64,000 nt of DNA from Paraburkholderia sabiae (GTDB lineage: Bacteria > Pseudomonadota > Gammaproteobacteria > Burkholderiales > Burkholderiaceae), in contig NZ_CP125295.1 in the NCBI RefSeq assembly GCF_030412785.1, positions 3,968,001 to 4,032,000 of the forward strand, in the 5' to 3' direction. The translations under genes were made by a program, and so were the position numbers. The notes under the pieces are model-generated. The model made no database searches. It was given only the letters and a program-made list of their open reading frames with translations, and was not told the origin of the DNA. Shown piece by piece: positions 1 to 7,403 of this stretch (position 1 is its first letter; the number at the start of each line of letters is the position of its first letter).

Positions 1-273
1 CGCGCCTTGCCACGTGAACACCAGCTGGATATCGAAGCGATCGAGCCACGCGCCGAACACGCCGCGCCGGCCGAGCAGCACGAGCAGGTAATAGCCGAGC
101 ACGGTCGGCGGCATGACGAGCGGCAGTGTCAGCAGCGAGTCGATCAGATCGCGCGCGCCCGAACGCCAGCGCGCGAGGCCGAAGCCGAGCGCGACGCCGA
201 ACACGATGTTCAGCGCAGTCGCCCAGCCCGCGACTTTCAGCGACAGCATCAGCGGAATCCAGGCTTGTTCCAT
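1..273 (-). CDS. modB: Molybdate ABC transporter permease ModB (partial)
   Basis: Inner-membrane channel subunit of the ModABC molybdate importer. Only the first 91 codons are visible, because the gene runs off the left edge of the window. The protein starts MEQAWIPLMLSLKVAG, giving a first membrane segment. It continues with a hydrophobic stretch containing LTLPLVMPPTVLGYYLLV, typical of ModB. It lies 33 bp downstream of modA on the same strand, so the two are almost certainly co-transcribed, with modC expected beyond the window. The ATG at 271-273 is the first in-frame start after the modA stop. The family call rests on both the sequence and the neighbour. Confidence 0.88.
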   Translation of the reverse strand, partial: MEQAWIPLMLSLKVAGWATALNIVFGVALGFGLARWRSGARDLIDSLLTLPLVMPPTVLGYYLLVLLGRRGVFGAWLDRFDIQLVFTWQGA

Positions 274-306
274 GTCAGCGTTGGCGCTTGTAAGACGGTG
301 CGCGGC

Positions 307-1086
307 TTAATGCGCCGGCTTGAAGCCGTACTTGGCCAGCACAGCCTGGCCTGCCGGCGACAGCACGAAGGTGATGAACGATTGCGCGTCGGCGGCGTGC
401 TTGCTGCCTTCGACCTGCGCGATCGGATAGCTGATCGGCGTCGTGGTCGGCACGGTCAGCGCGACCTTGACCTTGTCGGGCATCACGGCGGCGTCGGTGC
501 CGAACACGAAGCCGGCATCGACTTCGCCGCGCGACACGTAATCGAGGCTCTGGCGCACGTTCGACGCGAGCACGCCCTTCGCGCTCACGGCGTCCCACAC
601 GCCCGCTGCCTTCAGCGCGCCTTCCGTGTAACGGCCGACGGGCACGGAGGCCGGATCGCCGTACGCAATCCGCTTGACGCTCGCCGAGGTCAGCTCGTTC
701 AGGTTCGACGGCGCGAGCTTGCTGTCCGTCGGCACGATCAGCACGAGCGAGTTCGCGGCGAAGTCCTTGCGCGTCGACGGCACGATCACTTTTTGCTCGG
801 CGGCCTTGTCCATCGCTTTCTGATCGGCGGACGCGAAGACGTCGGCGGGCGCGCCCTTCACGATCTGCTGCATCAGCACGTCGGATGCGCCGAAATTGAA
901 GAGCAGCCTGGTGCCCGGATGCTCCTTCTCGTAGGCGTCGCCGACAGCCTTGAACGCGTTGGTCAGGCTGGCGGCTGCGGACACGACGAGTTCGTCGGCG
1001 CGTGCCTGCGCGCTGAAGGCAAACGAAATCGCGCTCGCGACGAGCAGGGCAGGTTTCAGAAAGCGGATCATCGACGGAAGAGACAT
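307..1086 (-). CDS. modA: Molybdate ABC transporter substrate-binding protein ModA
   Basis: Periplasmic molybdate (or tungstate) binding protein that delivers oxyanion to ModBC. It starts MSLPSMIRFLKP, followed by a hydrophobic signal segment ending SAQARA just before mature DELVVSAAASL. Oxyanion-pocket motifs are visible: the SAAASL loop, GASDVLMQQI and GAPADVFASAD. The length of 259 aa is normal for the family. An upstream in-frame ATG at 1126-1128 would add 14 residues before the signal peptide. It falls inside a candidate ModE-type operator, so the start at 1086 is preferred. modB follows after 33 bp. Confidence 0.93.
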   Translation of the reverse strand: MSLPSMIRFLKPALLVASAISFAFSAQARADELVVSAAASLTNAFKAVGDAYEKEHPGTRLLFNFGASDVLMQQIVKGAPADVFASADQKAMDKAAEQKVIVPSTRKDFAANSLVLIVPTDSKLAPSNLNELTSASVKRIAYGDPASVPVGRYTEGALKAAGVWDAVSAKGVLASNVRQSLDYVSRGEVDAGFVFGTDAAVMPDKVKVALTVPTTTPISYPIAQVEGSKHAADAQSFITFVLSPAGQAVLAKYGFKPAH

Positions 1087-1126
1087 GGGGTGGCGCCGGT
1101 TCGACCGGAAGGAAGTTGAAAACGCC

Positions 1127-1152
1127 ATCGTAATATATGTAGGGTTACAGCG
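1127..1152. promoter_or_regulatory. Candidate ModE-type operator upstream of modA
   Basis: On the + strand the block begins ATCGTAATATA and ends GTTACAGCG. Its first part resembles one half of the known ModE box (ATCG-N-TATATA, spacer, TATATA-N-CGAT), while the other half is poor. It lies 41 bp upstream of the preferred modA start and overlaps an AT-rich stretch that could be the -10 region. No modE gene is in the window. The role in molybdate repression is inferred. Confidence 0.35.
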
Positions 1153-1200
1153 GTCGACATGTTGAACATGTGGCGCGCAAGATTGCTCGTTTCGTGTGAT

Positions 1201-1914
1201 TTATGCGTCGGAATCGGGCAGCGGCATCGCGACGTTGCGTGTTTTCTGCAACGGCACGACAGGTGCAGCCGGGATCTCAATGTCGCGCAGTGTCTTCCAC
1301 TTTGCGCGGATGAACGGCCGGTCGTGGCCGGAAACCTTCAGCGCGATATGCGTGACCCAGCGCTGGGTAGGCAGATGCAGCTTGTGCAGGCCGAGCATGA
1401 TGACCATCAGGCTTACGACGACAGGCGCCACGGGCAGGCGTCCCGGCGGCGTCGCATTCCACGCGATGCGCACGAACACGAGCGCAGTCAGCGCGCCGAC
1501 GATGCAGCCGGTGATTGCTTCGGAAGGCGAATGCGCATCGATGATCACGCGCGACAGGCTGACGGTCGCGCCGCCCAGCAGCGCGAGCGCTACGCCGGCA
1601 ATGCGTACGGCAGGCGGCGCGGACAGCAGCACGAGAAAGGCCGCCACGGGGAAGACGGCGGTGGCGAACATCGCGTGCCCGCTCAAGCCCGTGAAATCCC
1701 AGACGCGCAAGCCGATGCCCCAACCGAGGAACGCGATCTTCGTTGCCGTGACGAGCGCGACGGCCACGCCGAGCAGACACAGCCAGCCGGCCGCGAGCCG
1801 CCACGAATAGCCGACGGCCAGCCACAGCGCGATAGCGAAGGCGAGCGGCAGCGTCAGTCCGGCGCCGCCGAAGTTCGTAATCAGATACCAGAGGTGAGAT
1901 GGCAGATGAGACAT
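1201..1914 (-). CDS. PAP2-family membrane phosphatase
   Basis: Integral membrane protein of 237 aa in the PAP2 / phosphatidic-acid phosphatase fold, with about six hydrophobic segments. The characteristic histidine blocks are present: GLSGHAMFA (PSGH-type motif 2) and SRVIIDAHSPSEAITG (the SR-x5-H motif 3). Such enzymes remove phosphate from lipid phosphates or undecaprenyl diphosphate at the periplasmic face. The substrate here cannot be told from sequence. The ATG at 1914 is preferred over an in-frame TTG six bases upstream. The gene stands alone between the mod genes and a divergent esterase. Confidence 0.8.
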   Translation of the reverse strand: MSHLPSHLWYLITNFGGAGLTLPLAFAIALWLAVGYSWRLAAGWLCLLGVAVALVTATKIAFLGWGIGLRVWDFTGLSGHAMFATAVFPVAAFLVLLSAPPAVRIAGVALALLGGATVSLSRVIIDAHSPSEAITGCIVGALTALVFVRIAWNATPPGRLPVAPVVVSLMVIMLGLHKLHLPTQRWVTHIALKVSGHDRPFIRAKWKTLRDIEIPAAPVVPLQKTRNVAMPLPDSDA

Positions 1915-2061
1915 GGGCAATTCGATTGACGACGTATCAGGGCGCGATCGTGTTCGACCCGCGAGTATTCTATAAGTATAGGGGTAGCTGTTCTGTCGCA
2001 GATGCCACCGAAAAGCGCGAAATCTGACAGATGCTAGGACAATTCGGAAATCGTCTTATCG

Positions 2062-2085
2062 AAAGCCCGGTGCACGGGCTTTTCT
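2062..2085 (+). terminator. Intrinsic-terminator-like hairpin with no upstream gene on its strand
   Basis: An 8-bp stem (AAAGCCCG at 2062-2069 paired with CGGGCTTT at 2075-2082) closes a GTGCA loop and runs into TTTTCT on the + strand. No + strand protein gene lies to its left, since the PAP2 gene reads away. It may end a short non-coding RNA or insulate the following esterase gene. Confidence 0.5.
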
Positions 2086-2133
2086 CCGAAATCGGGCTTT
2101 GCCGATGTCAGCATCGCATGGAGATTGATGTTA

Positions 2134-2148
2134 TTGTGCATTGCACAA
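2134..2148. promoter_or_regulatory. Perfect palindrome upstream of PHB-depolymerase-like gene
   Basis: TTGTGCA, one T, TGCACAA: a 7-bp perfect inverted repeat 48 bp before the esterase start. It looks like an operator. TGCA-rich palindromes are typical of PhaR targets at polyhydroxyalkanoate genes in related bacteria, which would fit the gene, but that link is inferred. Confidence 0.4.
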
Positions 2149-2196
2149 GTCTGCCATCGGGCAGAGAGCATTGATCCCTATTTGCGAGAAAATCCT

Positions 2197-3387
2197 ATGC
2201 CAAAAAGCCTCACGAAAATCTGGCTAGGCGGCCTGAAACGTCTCTTTGCGATTCAGACGGAACACGCCCAGGCGACGCTGAAGCGCAAGACCAAGCGGAC
2301 TTCGACCCGCAACGCGACGCGCCCGGCGCCGACGGTCGCGAAGCCGTCGGCGAAGGTCCGTCCGACCGTCACCCGCGACGTGCCGCAGCGCGGCGCGCGC
2401 GAGTCGCGGGTGCGTCCGCGCGCCGCGGCCTGGGCGGGCGGCACGTGGACGCGTTCGTTCCACTCCGCGCCCGCCGCGCCGGGCAGCCTCGTCAATCATC
2501 TGCAGTATGGGCTGTATCTGCCCGCAGGCAAGCCCATCAAGCAGGCGCCGCTGATCGTGATGCTGCATGGCTGCACGCAATCGATCGACGAATTCGCCGA
2601 AGGTACGCGTATGAACCTGCTGGCCGACCGCTATGGCTTCGCGGTCGTGTATCCCGAGCAGTCGAAACACGCGCACGCGCACCGCTGCTGGCATTGGTAC
2701 GACGATACCGACCGCGCCGGCCGCGCGGAAGCGCGCGCGGTGGTGTCGCTCGTCGATGCGCTCGTGGAAACCTATGGTTTCGATCGCGAGCGGGTGTATG
2801 TGGCGGGCATTTCGGCGGGCGCAGGTTTGACTTCGCTGCTGGCGCTGCACTTTCCGGAGCACTTTGCGGCTGTCGCGCTGCATTCGGGGCCCGCATTCGG
2901 CGAGGCGCACTCCGGCATCACCGCGATGGACGTGATGCGGCGCGGCACGCGGAAGGAGCCCGTCGAACTGGTCGACGCCATCGCGGACGTCACTTCCTAT
3001 CCGGGCATGCCCGCGATCATTCTGCAAGGCGACGCCGATCACGTGGTCGCGCCCGTCAACGCCGAGCAGCTGACCGAGCAGTTTCTGCGGCTGAATGGCA
3101 TCGTCGATGCACAAGGCCTGCGCCGGGTCGGCGACGTCAAGGAAGACCGCAAGGCAACCGTCACGACCCGCGATTACACGCGCGGCGGACGGCGCGTCGT
3201 GCGGCTTTGTCGCGTGGCGGGTCTGGGCCATGCGTGGAGCGGCGGCGACGATGCCGTGCCGTTCCACTCGTCGAAGGGACCGGACGCGTCCAGTTTGTTG
3301 TGGGACTTTTTCCGGCATCAGCGCCGGACCGAGTCGGCGCGGCCCGCTGCGCGCTCGGCGGAAAGCGCCCGGCAGCGCGCCAGTTGA
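2197..3387 (+). CDS. PHB-depolymerase-family esterase
   Basis: Alpha/beta hydrolase of 396 aa in the short-chain polyhydroxyalkanoate depolymerase (LpqC-like) family. The basic, Ala/Pro-rich N-terminal ~75 residues look like a linker, with no clear signal peptide. The catalytic domain shows the oxyanion motif IVMLHGCTQ, the nucleophile in GISAGAG (Ser206), the acid near QGDADHVV (Asp279 or Asp281) and the base in GLGHAW (His345). It should hydrolyse PHB oligomers or related esters. The substrate is not proven by sequence. The ATG at 2197 is chosen because the protein then starts MPKSLTKIWLGGLKRL, typical of Burkholderiaceae homologues. It stands alone. Confidence 0.78.
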   Translation: MPKSLTKIWLGGLKRLFAIQTEHAQATLKRKTKRTSTRNATRPAPTVAKPSAKVRPTVTRDVPQRGARESRVRPRAAAWAGGTWTRSFHSAPAAPGSLVNHLQYGLYLPAGKPIKQAPLIVMLHGCTQSIDEFAEGTRMNLLADRYGFAVVYPEQSKHAHAHRCWHWYDDTDRAGRAEARAVVSLVDALVETYGFDRERVYVAGISAGAGLTSLLALHFPEHFAAVALHSGPAFGEAHSGITAMDVMRRGTRKEPVELVDAIADVTSYPGMPAIILQGDADHVVAPVNAEQLTEQFLRLNGIVDAQGLRRVGDVKEDRKATVTTRDYTRGGRRVVRLCRVAGLGHAWSGGDDAVPFHSSKGPDASSLLWDFFRHQRRTESARPAARSAESARQRAS

Positions 3388-3422
3388 CAAATTGCCACAC
3401 TTCGAATTTAGCGCTGGTGCAA

Positions 3423-3460
3423 ACCTAGGGTTTTCCCTATAATACGGGTTATCCCTAGGT
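3423..3460. promoter_or_regulatory. TATAAT promoter enclosed by an 8-bp inverted repeat
   Basis: A perfect TATAAT (3438-3443) sits between ACCTAGGG (3423-3430) and its exact complement CCCTAGGT (3453-3460). The -35 hexamer at the expected distance (about 3415-3420) is poor. The start codon of the DUF3563 gene is 50 bp downstream of the -10. The geometry suggests a repressor operator over the promoter. The regulator is unknown. Confidence 0.5.
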
Positions 3461-3493
3461 GTCAGTCACCTAACGCCAAATCCGAGGTTCACC

Positions 3494-3670
3494 ATGTATC
3501 TGATCAGCCGCCTTTTCCTGTTCCTGACGAAGTCCTACGACCAACGCGTCAAAGAGCACAACGACGCCTATCTGGCCGAAGCTACGGATCTTTACGACCT
3601 CGAGTTCCGCATGCGCAAGATCGACCGTGAATCGCAGCTGCGTCAGCCTTCGTGGATGAGCCAGCACTAA
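3494..3670 (+). CDS. DUF3563-family small protein
   Basis: Small protein of 58 aa starting MYLISRLFLFLTKSYDQ and ending PSWMSQH. It has a short hydrophobic N-terminus followed by an acidic and basic helix containing YLAEATDLYDLEFRMRKID, matching the DUF3563 pattern common in Burkholderiales. No function is known for the family. It has its own TATAAT-containing promoter within an inverted repeat and is followed by a GC-rich hairpin before the convergent photolyase gene. It is easily missed because of its length. Confidence 0.8.
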   Translation: MYLISRLFLFLTKSYDQRVKEHNDAYLAEATDLYDLEFRMRKIDRESQLRQPSWMSQH

Positions 3671-3681
3671 ATAGCAGTAGC

Positions 3682-3701
3682 GGCCGGCGCGCCAGCCGGC
3701 C
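3682..3701. terminator. GC hairpin between convergent genes
   Basis: GGCCGGC (3682-3688) pairs with GCCGGCC (3695-3701) across a 6-nt loop. It lies 11 bp past the DUF3563 stop and 11 bp before the end of the photolyase gene. It lacks a T-run, so it may be a weak or Rho-assisted bidirectional terminator. Confidence 0.35.
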
Positions 3702-3712
3702 ATGAAAGTCGC

Positions 3713-5227
3713 TCAACGCGAGCGCAGCACGCCATAGCGCGCCAGTGTCTGCTGGCGCGCTTTTGCATGATCGACGACCGGCTGCGGATAATCTTTCCCC
3801 AGCACCACGCCCCAATCCTTCAGATCGTCGGGATCTGCCTGCCACGGCGCGTGAATCCATTTCGCGGGCACTTTCTCCAGTTCCGGCAAGAATCGCTTGA
3901 TAAAGAGCCCTTGCGGATCGAATTTCTCCGATTGCGTCACCGGATTGAAAATCCGGAACCACGGTTGCGCATCGCAGCCCGTCGACGCTGCCCATTGCCA
4001 GCCGCCGTTGTTCGCCGAAAAGTCGAAGTCATTGAGCTTTTCCTCGAAGTAGCGCTCGCCGCGTCGCCAGTCGATGCCCAGATCCTTAGCTAGAAAACTC
4101 GCCGTCACCATCCGCAGACGGTTGTGCATGAACCCCGTCTGGTTCAGTTGCAGCATCGCGGCATCGACGAGTGGATAGCCCGTGCGGCCATCGCACCACG
4201 CGGCGAACAGCGCGTCGGCGTCCTTGCCCGTTTCCCAGCGCAGCGTATCGAATTCGCGCTTGAATGACTCGCGCTTCGCGATATGCGGATGATGCGTGAG
4301 GATCATGAAGTAGAAGTCCCGCCAGATCAGTTCCGATAGCCACGTCGCCGCGCCCTGGCCGTCGGGTTGCAGCGACATCTCGTGCGCGAGCCGTGCGAGC
4401 GTGCGGATCGAAACCGTGCCGAAGCGCAAATGCACCGACAGATGGCTCGTGCCGCGCGCGGCGGGAAAGTCGCGCCGATTGGCGTAGCTGTCGATCCGCG
4501 TCGTGAAATCTTCGAGCAGCGTTCGCGCGCCGCTCATGCCCGCCAGCAGCTTCGTTTCCGCCATCTCGCCAGGCGCGAAGCCCATTTTCGCGAGCGTCGG
4601 CCATGCGTGATCGAGCTTGTGCGGCGGCCGCGCAAGACTTTGCGCATAGCGTTCGACGGGATACGGTTTGAGATCGAACGGCGTCAGCTGCTTGAGCCAC
4701 GCGTTCTTGTACGGCCTGAATACGGCGAAGGGCTTGCGTTGTCCGTTGAGCAGTTCGTCGCGCTCGAAGATCACCTGGTCCTTGAACGTGAGCAACTGGC
4801 GTCCGTCGTCGCGCAGATGATCGGCGATCGTCTCATCTCGTTCGATCGCAACAGGCTCGTAGTCGTGGTTGGTAAAAACGGCTTCGACTTCGAGCTGTGC
4901 GGCGAGCTTCGGGATCGCGTCGACGGGATCGCCGTGCAGCACGATCAGTCCGCCGCCGCCTTCTTTCAACGATCCATCAAGCTCTTCCACCGACGCGAGA
5001 ATGAACTCGATCCGCCGATCCTGCACCTTGCCGCTGTGTGCGTCATGTTGATGCGCCGAATCGATCAGCGGCTGAAGGATCGTCGTGTCGAAGACGAACA
5101 CGCACCAGACGCGCTCGCAATGTTTGAGCGCGTAGTACAGTGCCGCGTTATCGCCTGTGCGCAGATCGCGGCGAAACCAGACGAGTCCGTTCCTGAAGTG
5201 TTCGTTGATCTGATAGGCGCGGGTCAT
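3713..5227 (-). CDS. phrB: Deoxyribodipyrimidine photolyase
   Basis: Light-driven repair of cyclobutane pyrimidine dimers using FAD and an antenna chromophore. The 504-aa protein has the N-terminal photolyase alpha/beta domain (GLVWFRRDLRTGDNAALYYA) and a C-terminal FAD-binding helical domain. The latter includes GTSHLSVHLRFG, WLSELIWRDFYFMIL, GYPLVDAAMLQLNQTGFMHN and the NDFDFSANNGGWQWAA segment of class I CPD photolyases. Length is slightly above the E. coli enzyme (472 aa). It is transcribed alone toward the DUF3563 gene. Distinction from a cryptochrome is inferred from the complete repair motifs. Confidence 0.93.
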   Translation of the reverse strand: MTRAYQINEHFRNGLVWFRRDLRTGDNAALYYALKHCERVWCVFVFDTTILQPLIDSAHQHDAHSGKVQDRRIEFILASVEELDGSLKEGGGGLIVLHGDPVDAIPKLAAQLEVEAVFTNHDYEPVAIERDETIADHLRDDGRQLLTFKDQVIFERDELLNGQRKPFAVFRPYKNAWLKQLTPFDLKPYPVERYAQSLARPPHKLDHAWPTLAKMGFAPGEMAETKLLAGMSGARTLLEDFTTRIDSYANRRDFPAARGTSHLSVHLRFGTVSIRTLARLAHEMSLQPDGQGAATWLSELIWRDFYFMILTHHPHIAKRESFKREFDTLRWETGKDADALFAAWCDGRTGYPLVDAAMLQLNQTGFMHNRLRMVTASFLAKDLGIDWRRGERYFEEKLNDFDFSANNGGWQWAASTGCDAQPWFRIFNPVTQSEKFDPQGLFIKRFLPELEKVPAKWIHAPWQADPDDLKDWGVVLGKDYPQPVVDHAKARQQTLARYGVLRSR

Positions 5228-5309
5228 GTGATGGCGATGCGATTAAAGGACCGTCGATGATAGTGTCCGTTCGACGCAAACCCAATGCCCGGCGCGTCGG
5301 GAATCGACG

Positions 5310-5355
5310 CAAAAATGAAGCAGCGCCCGACTTTCGCATGAAAGCCGGGCGCTGC
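5310..5355 (-). terminator. Intrinsic terminator of ohr
   Basis: On the - strand a 16-position stem (GCAGCGCCCG/CGGGCGCTGC plus CTTTC/GAAAG with one mismatch) closes a 4-nt loop. It is followed by TTCATTTTTG. It lies 22 bp after the ohr stop, a textbook Rho-independent terminator for the minus-strand transcript. Confidence 0.85.
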
Positions 5356-5376
5356 TCGAAGACAAAACCCAGGGAC

Positions 5377-5796
5377 TTAAACGACCTTCACGCGCACTTC
5401 GACATTACCGCGTGTCGCGTTCGAGTACGGGCAAACCTGATGCGCCGCGTCGACCAGATCCTGCGCGGCGGCTGCGTCCAGGCCGGGTAGGGAGACGCGC
5501 AGTTCGATGTCCAGCGCGAAGCCGCCCTTGTCATTCGGACCGACACCGACATCGGCCGTCACGGTCGTTTCGGCGGGCACGGCCTGCTTGCGTTGTCCCG
5601 CGACGAACTTCATCGCGCTCAGGAAACACGCCGAGTAGCCGGCCGCGAACAGCTGTTCCGGATTCGTGCCTTGCGCGCCATTGCCGCCGAGTTCGCGCGG
5701 CGCAGCCAGCTTCACGTCGAGCGCGTTATCCGATGAAACCGCGCGGCCATCGCGACCGCCATTGCTCGTTGCCGTTGCCTTGTACAGTACGTTCAT
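5377..5796 (-). CDS. ohr: Organic hydroperoxide resistance protein Ohr
   Basis: Thiol peroxidase of the OsmC/Ohr superfamily that reduces fatty-acid and other organic hydroperoxides in the cytoplasm. The 139-aa protein has the two reactive cysteines of the family: Cys57 in GYSACFLSAM and Cys122 in HQVCPYSNATRG. The LFAAGYSACF and NPEQLFAAG segments place it in the Ohr rather than the OsmC branch. It is transcribed in the same direction as the downstream-of-promoter regulator ohrR, which lies 155 bp upstream. An OhrR-type site lies between them, and a strong intrinsic terminator follows. Confidence 0.95.
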   Translation of the reverse strand: MNVLYKATATSNGGRDGRAVSSDNALDVKLAAPRELGGNGAQGTNPEQLFAAGYSACFLSAMKFVAGQRKQAVPAETTVTADVGVGPNDKGGFALDIELRVSLPGLDAAAAQDLVDAAHQVCPYSNATRGNVEVRVKVV

Positions 5797-5902
5797 CTTG
5801 ACGCTCCTTGATCGGTTCCAGTGATTGGGTCAATGCTTGCCAGTGCTTTGCGTGATCGCTGTCGAACTGGCATGGAGGAAATATATCGTGCAAATCATTA
5901 GT

Positions 5903-5936
5903 GTGCAAACTAAATTGCCTATCGATGCAATAGGCA
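5903..5936. promoter_or_regulatory. Candidate OhrR operator upstream of ohr
   Basis: The 10-mer GTGCAAACTA (5903-5912) is followed by the inverted repeat TGCCTAT (5916-5922) / ATAGGCA (5930-5936). The same 10-mer recurs upstream of ohrR at 6445-6454. Sharing between the two members of a known regulator/target pair supports an OhrR role. It lies about 110-140 bp before the ohr start. Confidence 0.5.
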
Positions 5937-5951
5937 CGCATGTGCGCTTGC

Positions 5952-6407
5952 TCAGTAGCGTTCGAGGTAGTCGTTCAGCGTGCCGCGCAATTGCTGGAGA
6001 TCGTTGCGCAGCCGCATGAGAAAGTCGGGCGTCTGCTGGGTCGCGCAGAAGATTTCTTCCGGCACGTCGCGCGCGGTGCGCTTGAGTGTGACGCCTGCTT
6101 TCGTCAGCCGGATGAAGACGAGCCGCTCGTCTTCCGTGCCGCGCACGCGCTCGATATACCCTTGCGCTTCGAGCCGTTTCAGCAGCGGCGTCACGGTCGC
6201 CGAATCGAGGTTCAGGCGCGCGGCGATGTCCTTCACGGTGACGTCGTCGGTTTCCCACAGAATCAGCATGGTCAGATACTGCGGATACGTGAGGCCGAGC
6301 CGGTCGAGAATCGGCTTATACGCCTTCGTCATCGCGAGCGACGTCGAGTAGAGCGCGAAGCAGAGCTGTTCGTCGAGCGTGACGGGAAAGGCGGTGCGCT
6401 GGGTCAT
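5952..6407 (-). CDS. ohrR: MarR-family organic-peroxide sensor OhrR
   Basis: Repressor of ohr that is released when organic hydroperoxides oxidise its conserved cysteine. The 151-aa protein has the sensing Cys16 in DEQLCFALYS near the N-terminus and the Tyr-rich partner region LGLTYPQYL. A winged HTH follows (VKDIAARLNLDSATVTPLLK, then the wing with GTEDERLVFIRLT). The ATG at 6407 is chosen because it places the Cys at the family position. It precedes ohr on the same strand with a separate operator for each gene. Confidence 0.93.
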   Translation of the reverse strand: MTQRTAFPVTLDEQLCFALYSTSLAMTKAYKPILDRLGLTYPQYLTMLILWETDDVTVKDIAARLNLDSATVTPLLKRLEAQGYIERVRGTEDERLVFIRLTKAGVTLKRTARDVPEEIFCATQQTPDFLMRLRNDLQQLRGTLNDYLERY

Positions 6408-6440
6408 GGACGTCCCCTTGAAGCGATGCGTGCGAATGGA

Positions 6441-6460
6441 TTGCGTGCAAACTATTGTGC
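6441..6460. promoter_or_regulatory. Candidate OhrR operator upstream of ohrR
   Basis: Contains GTGCAAACTA at 6445-6454, identical to the 10-mer before ohr, within an AT-richer stretch 38-50 bp before the ohrR start. It is consistent with autorepression by OhrR. Confidence 0.45.
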
Positions 6461-6574
6461 CGCAAAAAATCGGCGCGCGGCATCGGTGCTTCACCTCGTA
6501 GCGTCGAAGGCCCGCGCCGCATGCGCAGCGTGGACCCGACAGGCTAAACCGCTCACGAAACGCTCAGGAAGCGA

Positions 6575-7390
6575 TCAGGAAGACGACGAGGAAGAGGAAT
6601 TCGACGACAGCGGCTGACCGGGCGATTGCACGCCGAAGCAGCCGCGATACGTGGCGTAGAACGAGCAGTAGAGCATCGTGGTGACGATGATCGACGCGGG
6701 CATCAGAATGACCAGCGCGAGTTCGCCGGCGCCCAGCGCCTGAAGCAGCTGGGACAGCCCGAACGACACCGTCGTCGCGACAGCGAACCACAATGCGCCG
6801 TACACGATGAACGCGCCGCGATTGCGCCAGCAGCTGACGATGCTGAAGAACATCGCCTTGATGGCCGGCACGTCGTGCCACGCGGCGAGCACGGGCGCGA
6901 ACCAGAACAGCATCGCGACGGGCACGTAGAACGCGAGCGCCGTCAGCACGGCCAGCGGAATGTCGCTATTGGCGACGGCTTCGGGCTGCATCGACTCGCC
7001 GCTGATCATCAGATGCAGCAGCATGCCGCCGTCCGCGAGCGCGGAGCCCATCAGCACGACGGCCATCGCGATGATGTACAGCACGCCGAGCAGCAGCAGG
7101 CGTTTCGCGACCTGGCCGCCATACGAGCGGAAACCGTCGACGAGTATGGTCGGCAGCACCGGCTTGCCCGCGATCGTGTCGCGGCACGCCGCCATGAAGC
7201 CGACGGCGACGCCCGGAATCAGCATGAGCGGCAGCACGCCGCCGATGATGGGAATCAGCGAGATCGCCGTCATCGCGAGCAGATACGCAAAGAACAGCGT
7301 CAGAAACGCAAGCGGATTCCTGCGAAAGAGCCAGATGCCTTGCCGGAACCACACGTAGCCGGTTTTCGCCGGAACTTCGATCAGTTGCAT
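6575..7390 (-). CDS. BPSS1780-family membrane protein
   Basis: Predicted inner-membrane protein of 271 aa, with an N-terminal MQLIEVPAKTGYVWFRQG followed by about six hydrophobic segments (for example FLTLFFAYLLAMTAISLIPI and LYIIAMAVVLMGSAL). This matches the BPSS1780 family of Burkholderiaceae, whose function is unknown. The C-terminus is a low-complexity serine tail. It lies 13 bp downstream of thrB on the same strand, so it is probably co-transcribed with homoserine kinase, although no functional link is evident. Confidence 0.78.
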   Translation of the reverse strand: MQLIEVPAKTGYVWFRQGIWLFRRNPLAFLTLFFAYLLAMTAISLIPIIGGVLPLMLIPGVAVGFMAACRDTIAGKPVLPTILVDGFRSYGGQVAKRLLLLGVLYIIAMAVVLMGSALADGGMLLHLMISGESMQPEAVANSDIPLAVLTALAFYVPVAMLFWFAPVLAAWHDVPAIKAMFFSIVSCWRNRGAFIVYGALWFAVATTVSFGLSQLLQALGAGELALVILMPASIIVTTMLYCSFYATYRGCFGVQSPGQPLSSNSSSSSSS

Positions 7391-7403
7391 GAGCTATGAG
7401 TGC

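Noticed and set aside
3384..3389. TTGACA overlapping the stop of the PHB-depolymerase-like gene as -35 for the DUF3563 gene
   Set aside because: It is 48 bp from the TATAAT box, far beyond usable spacing.
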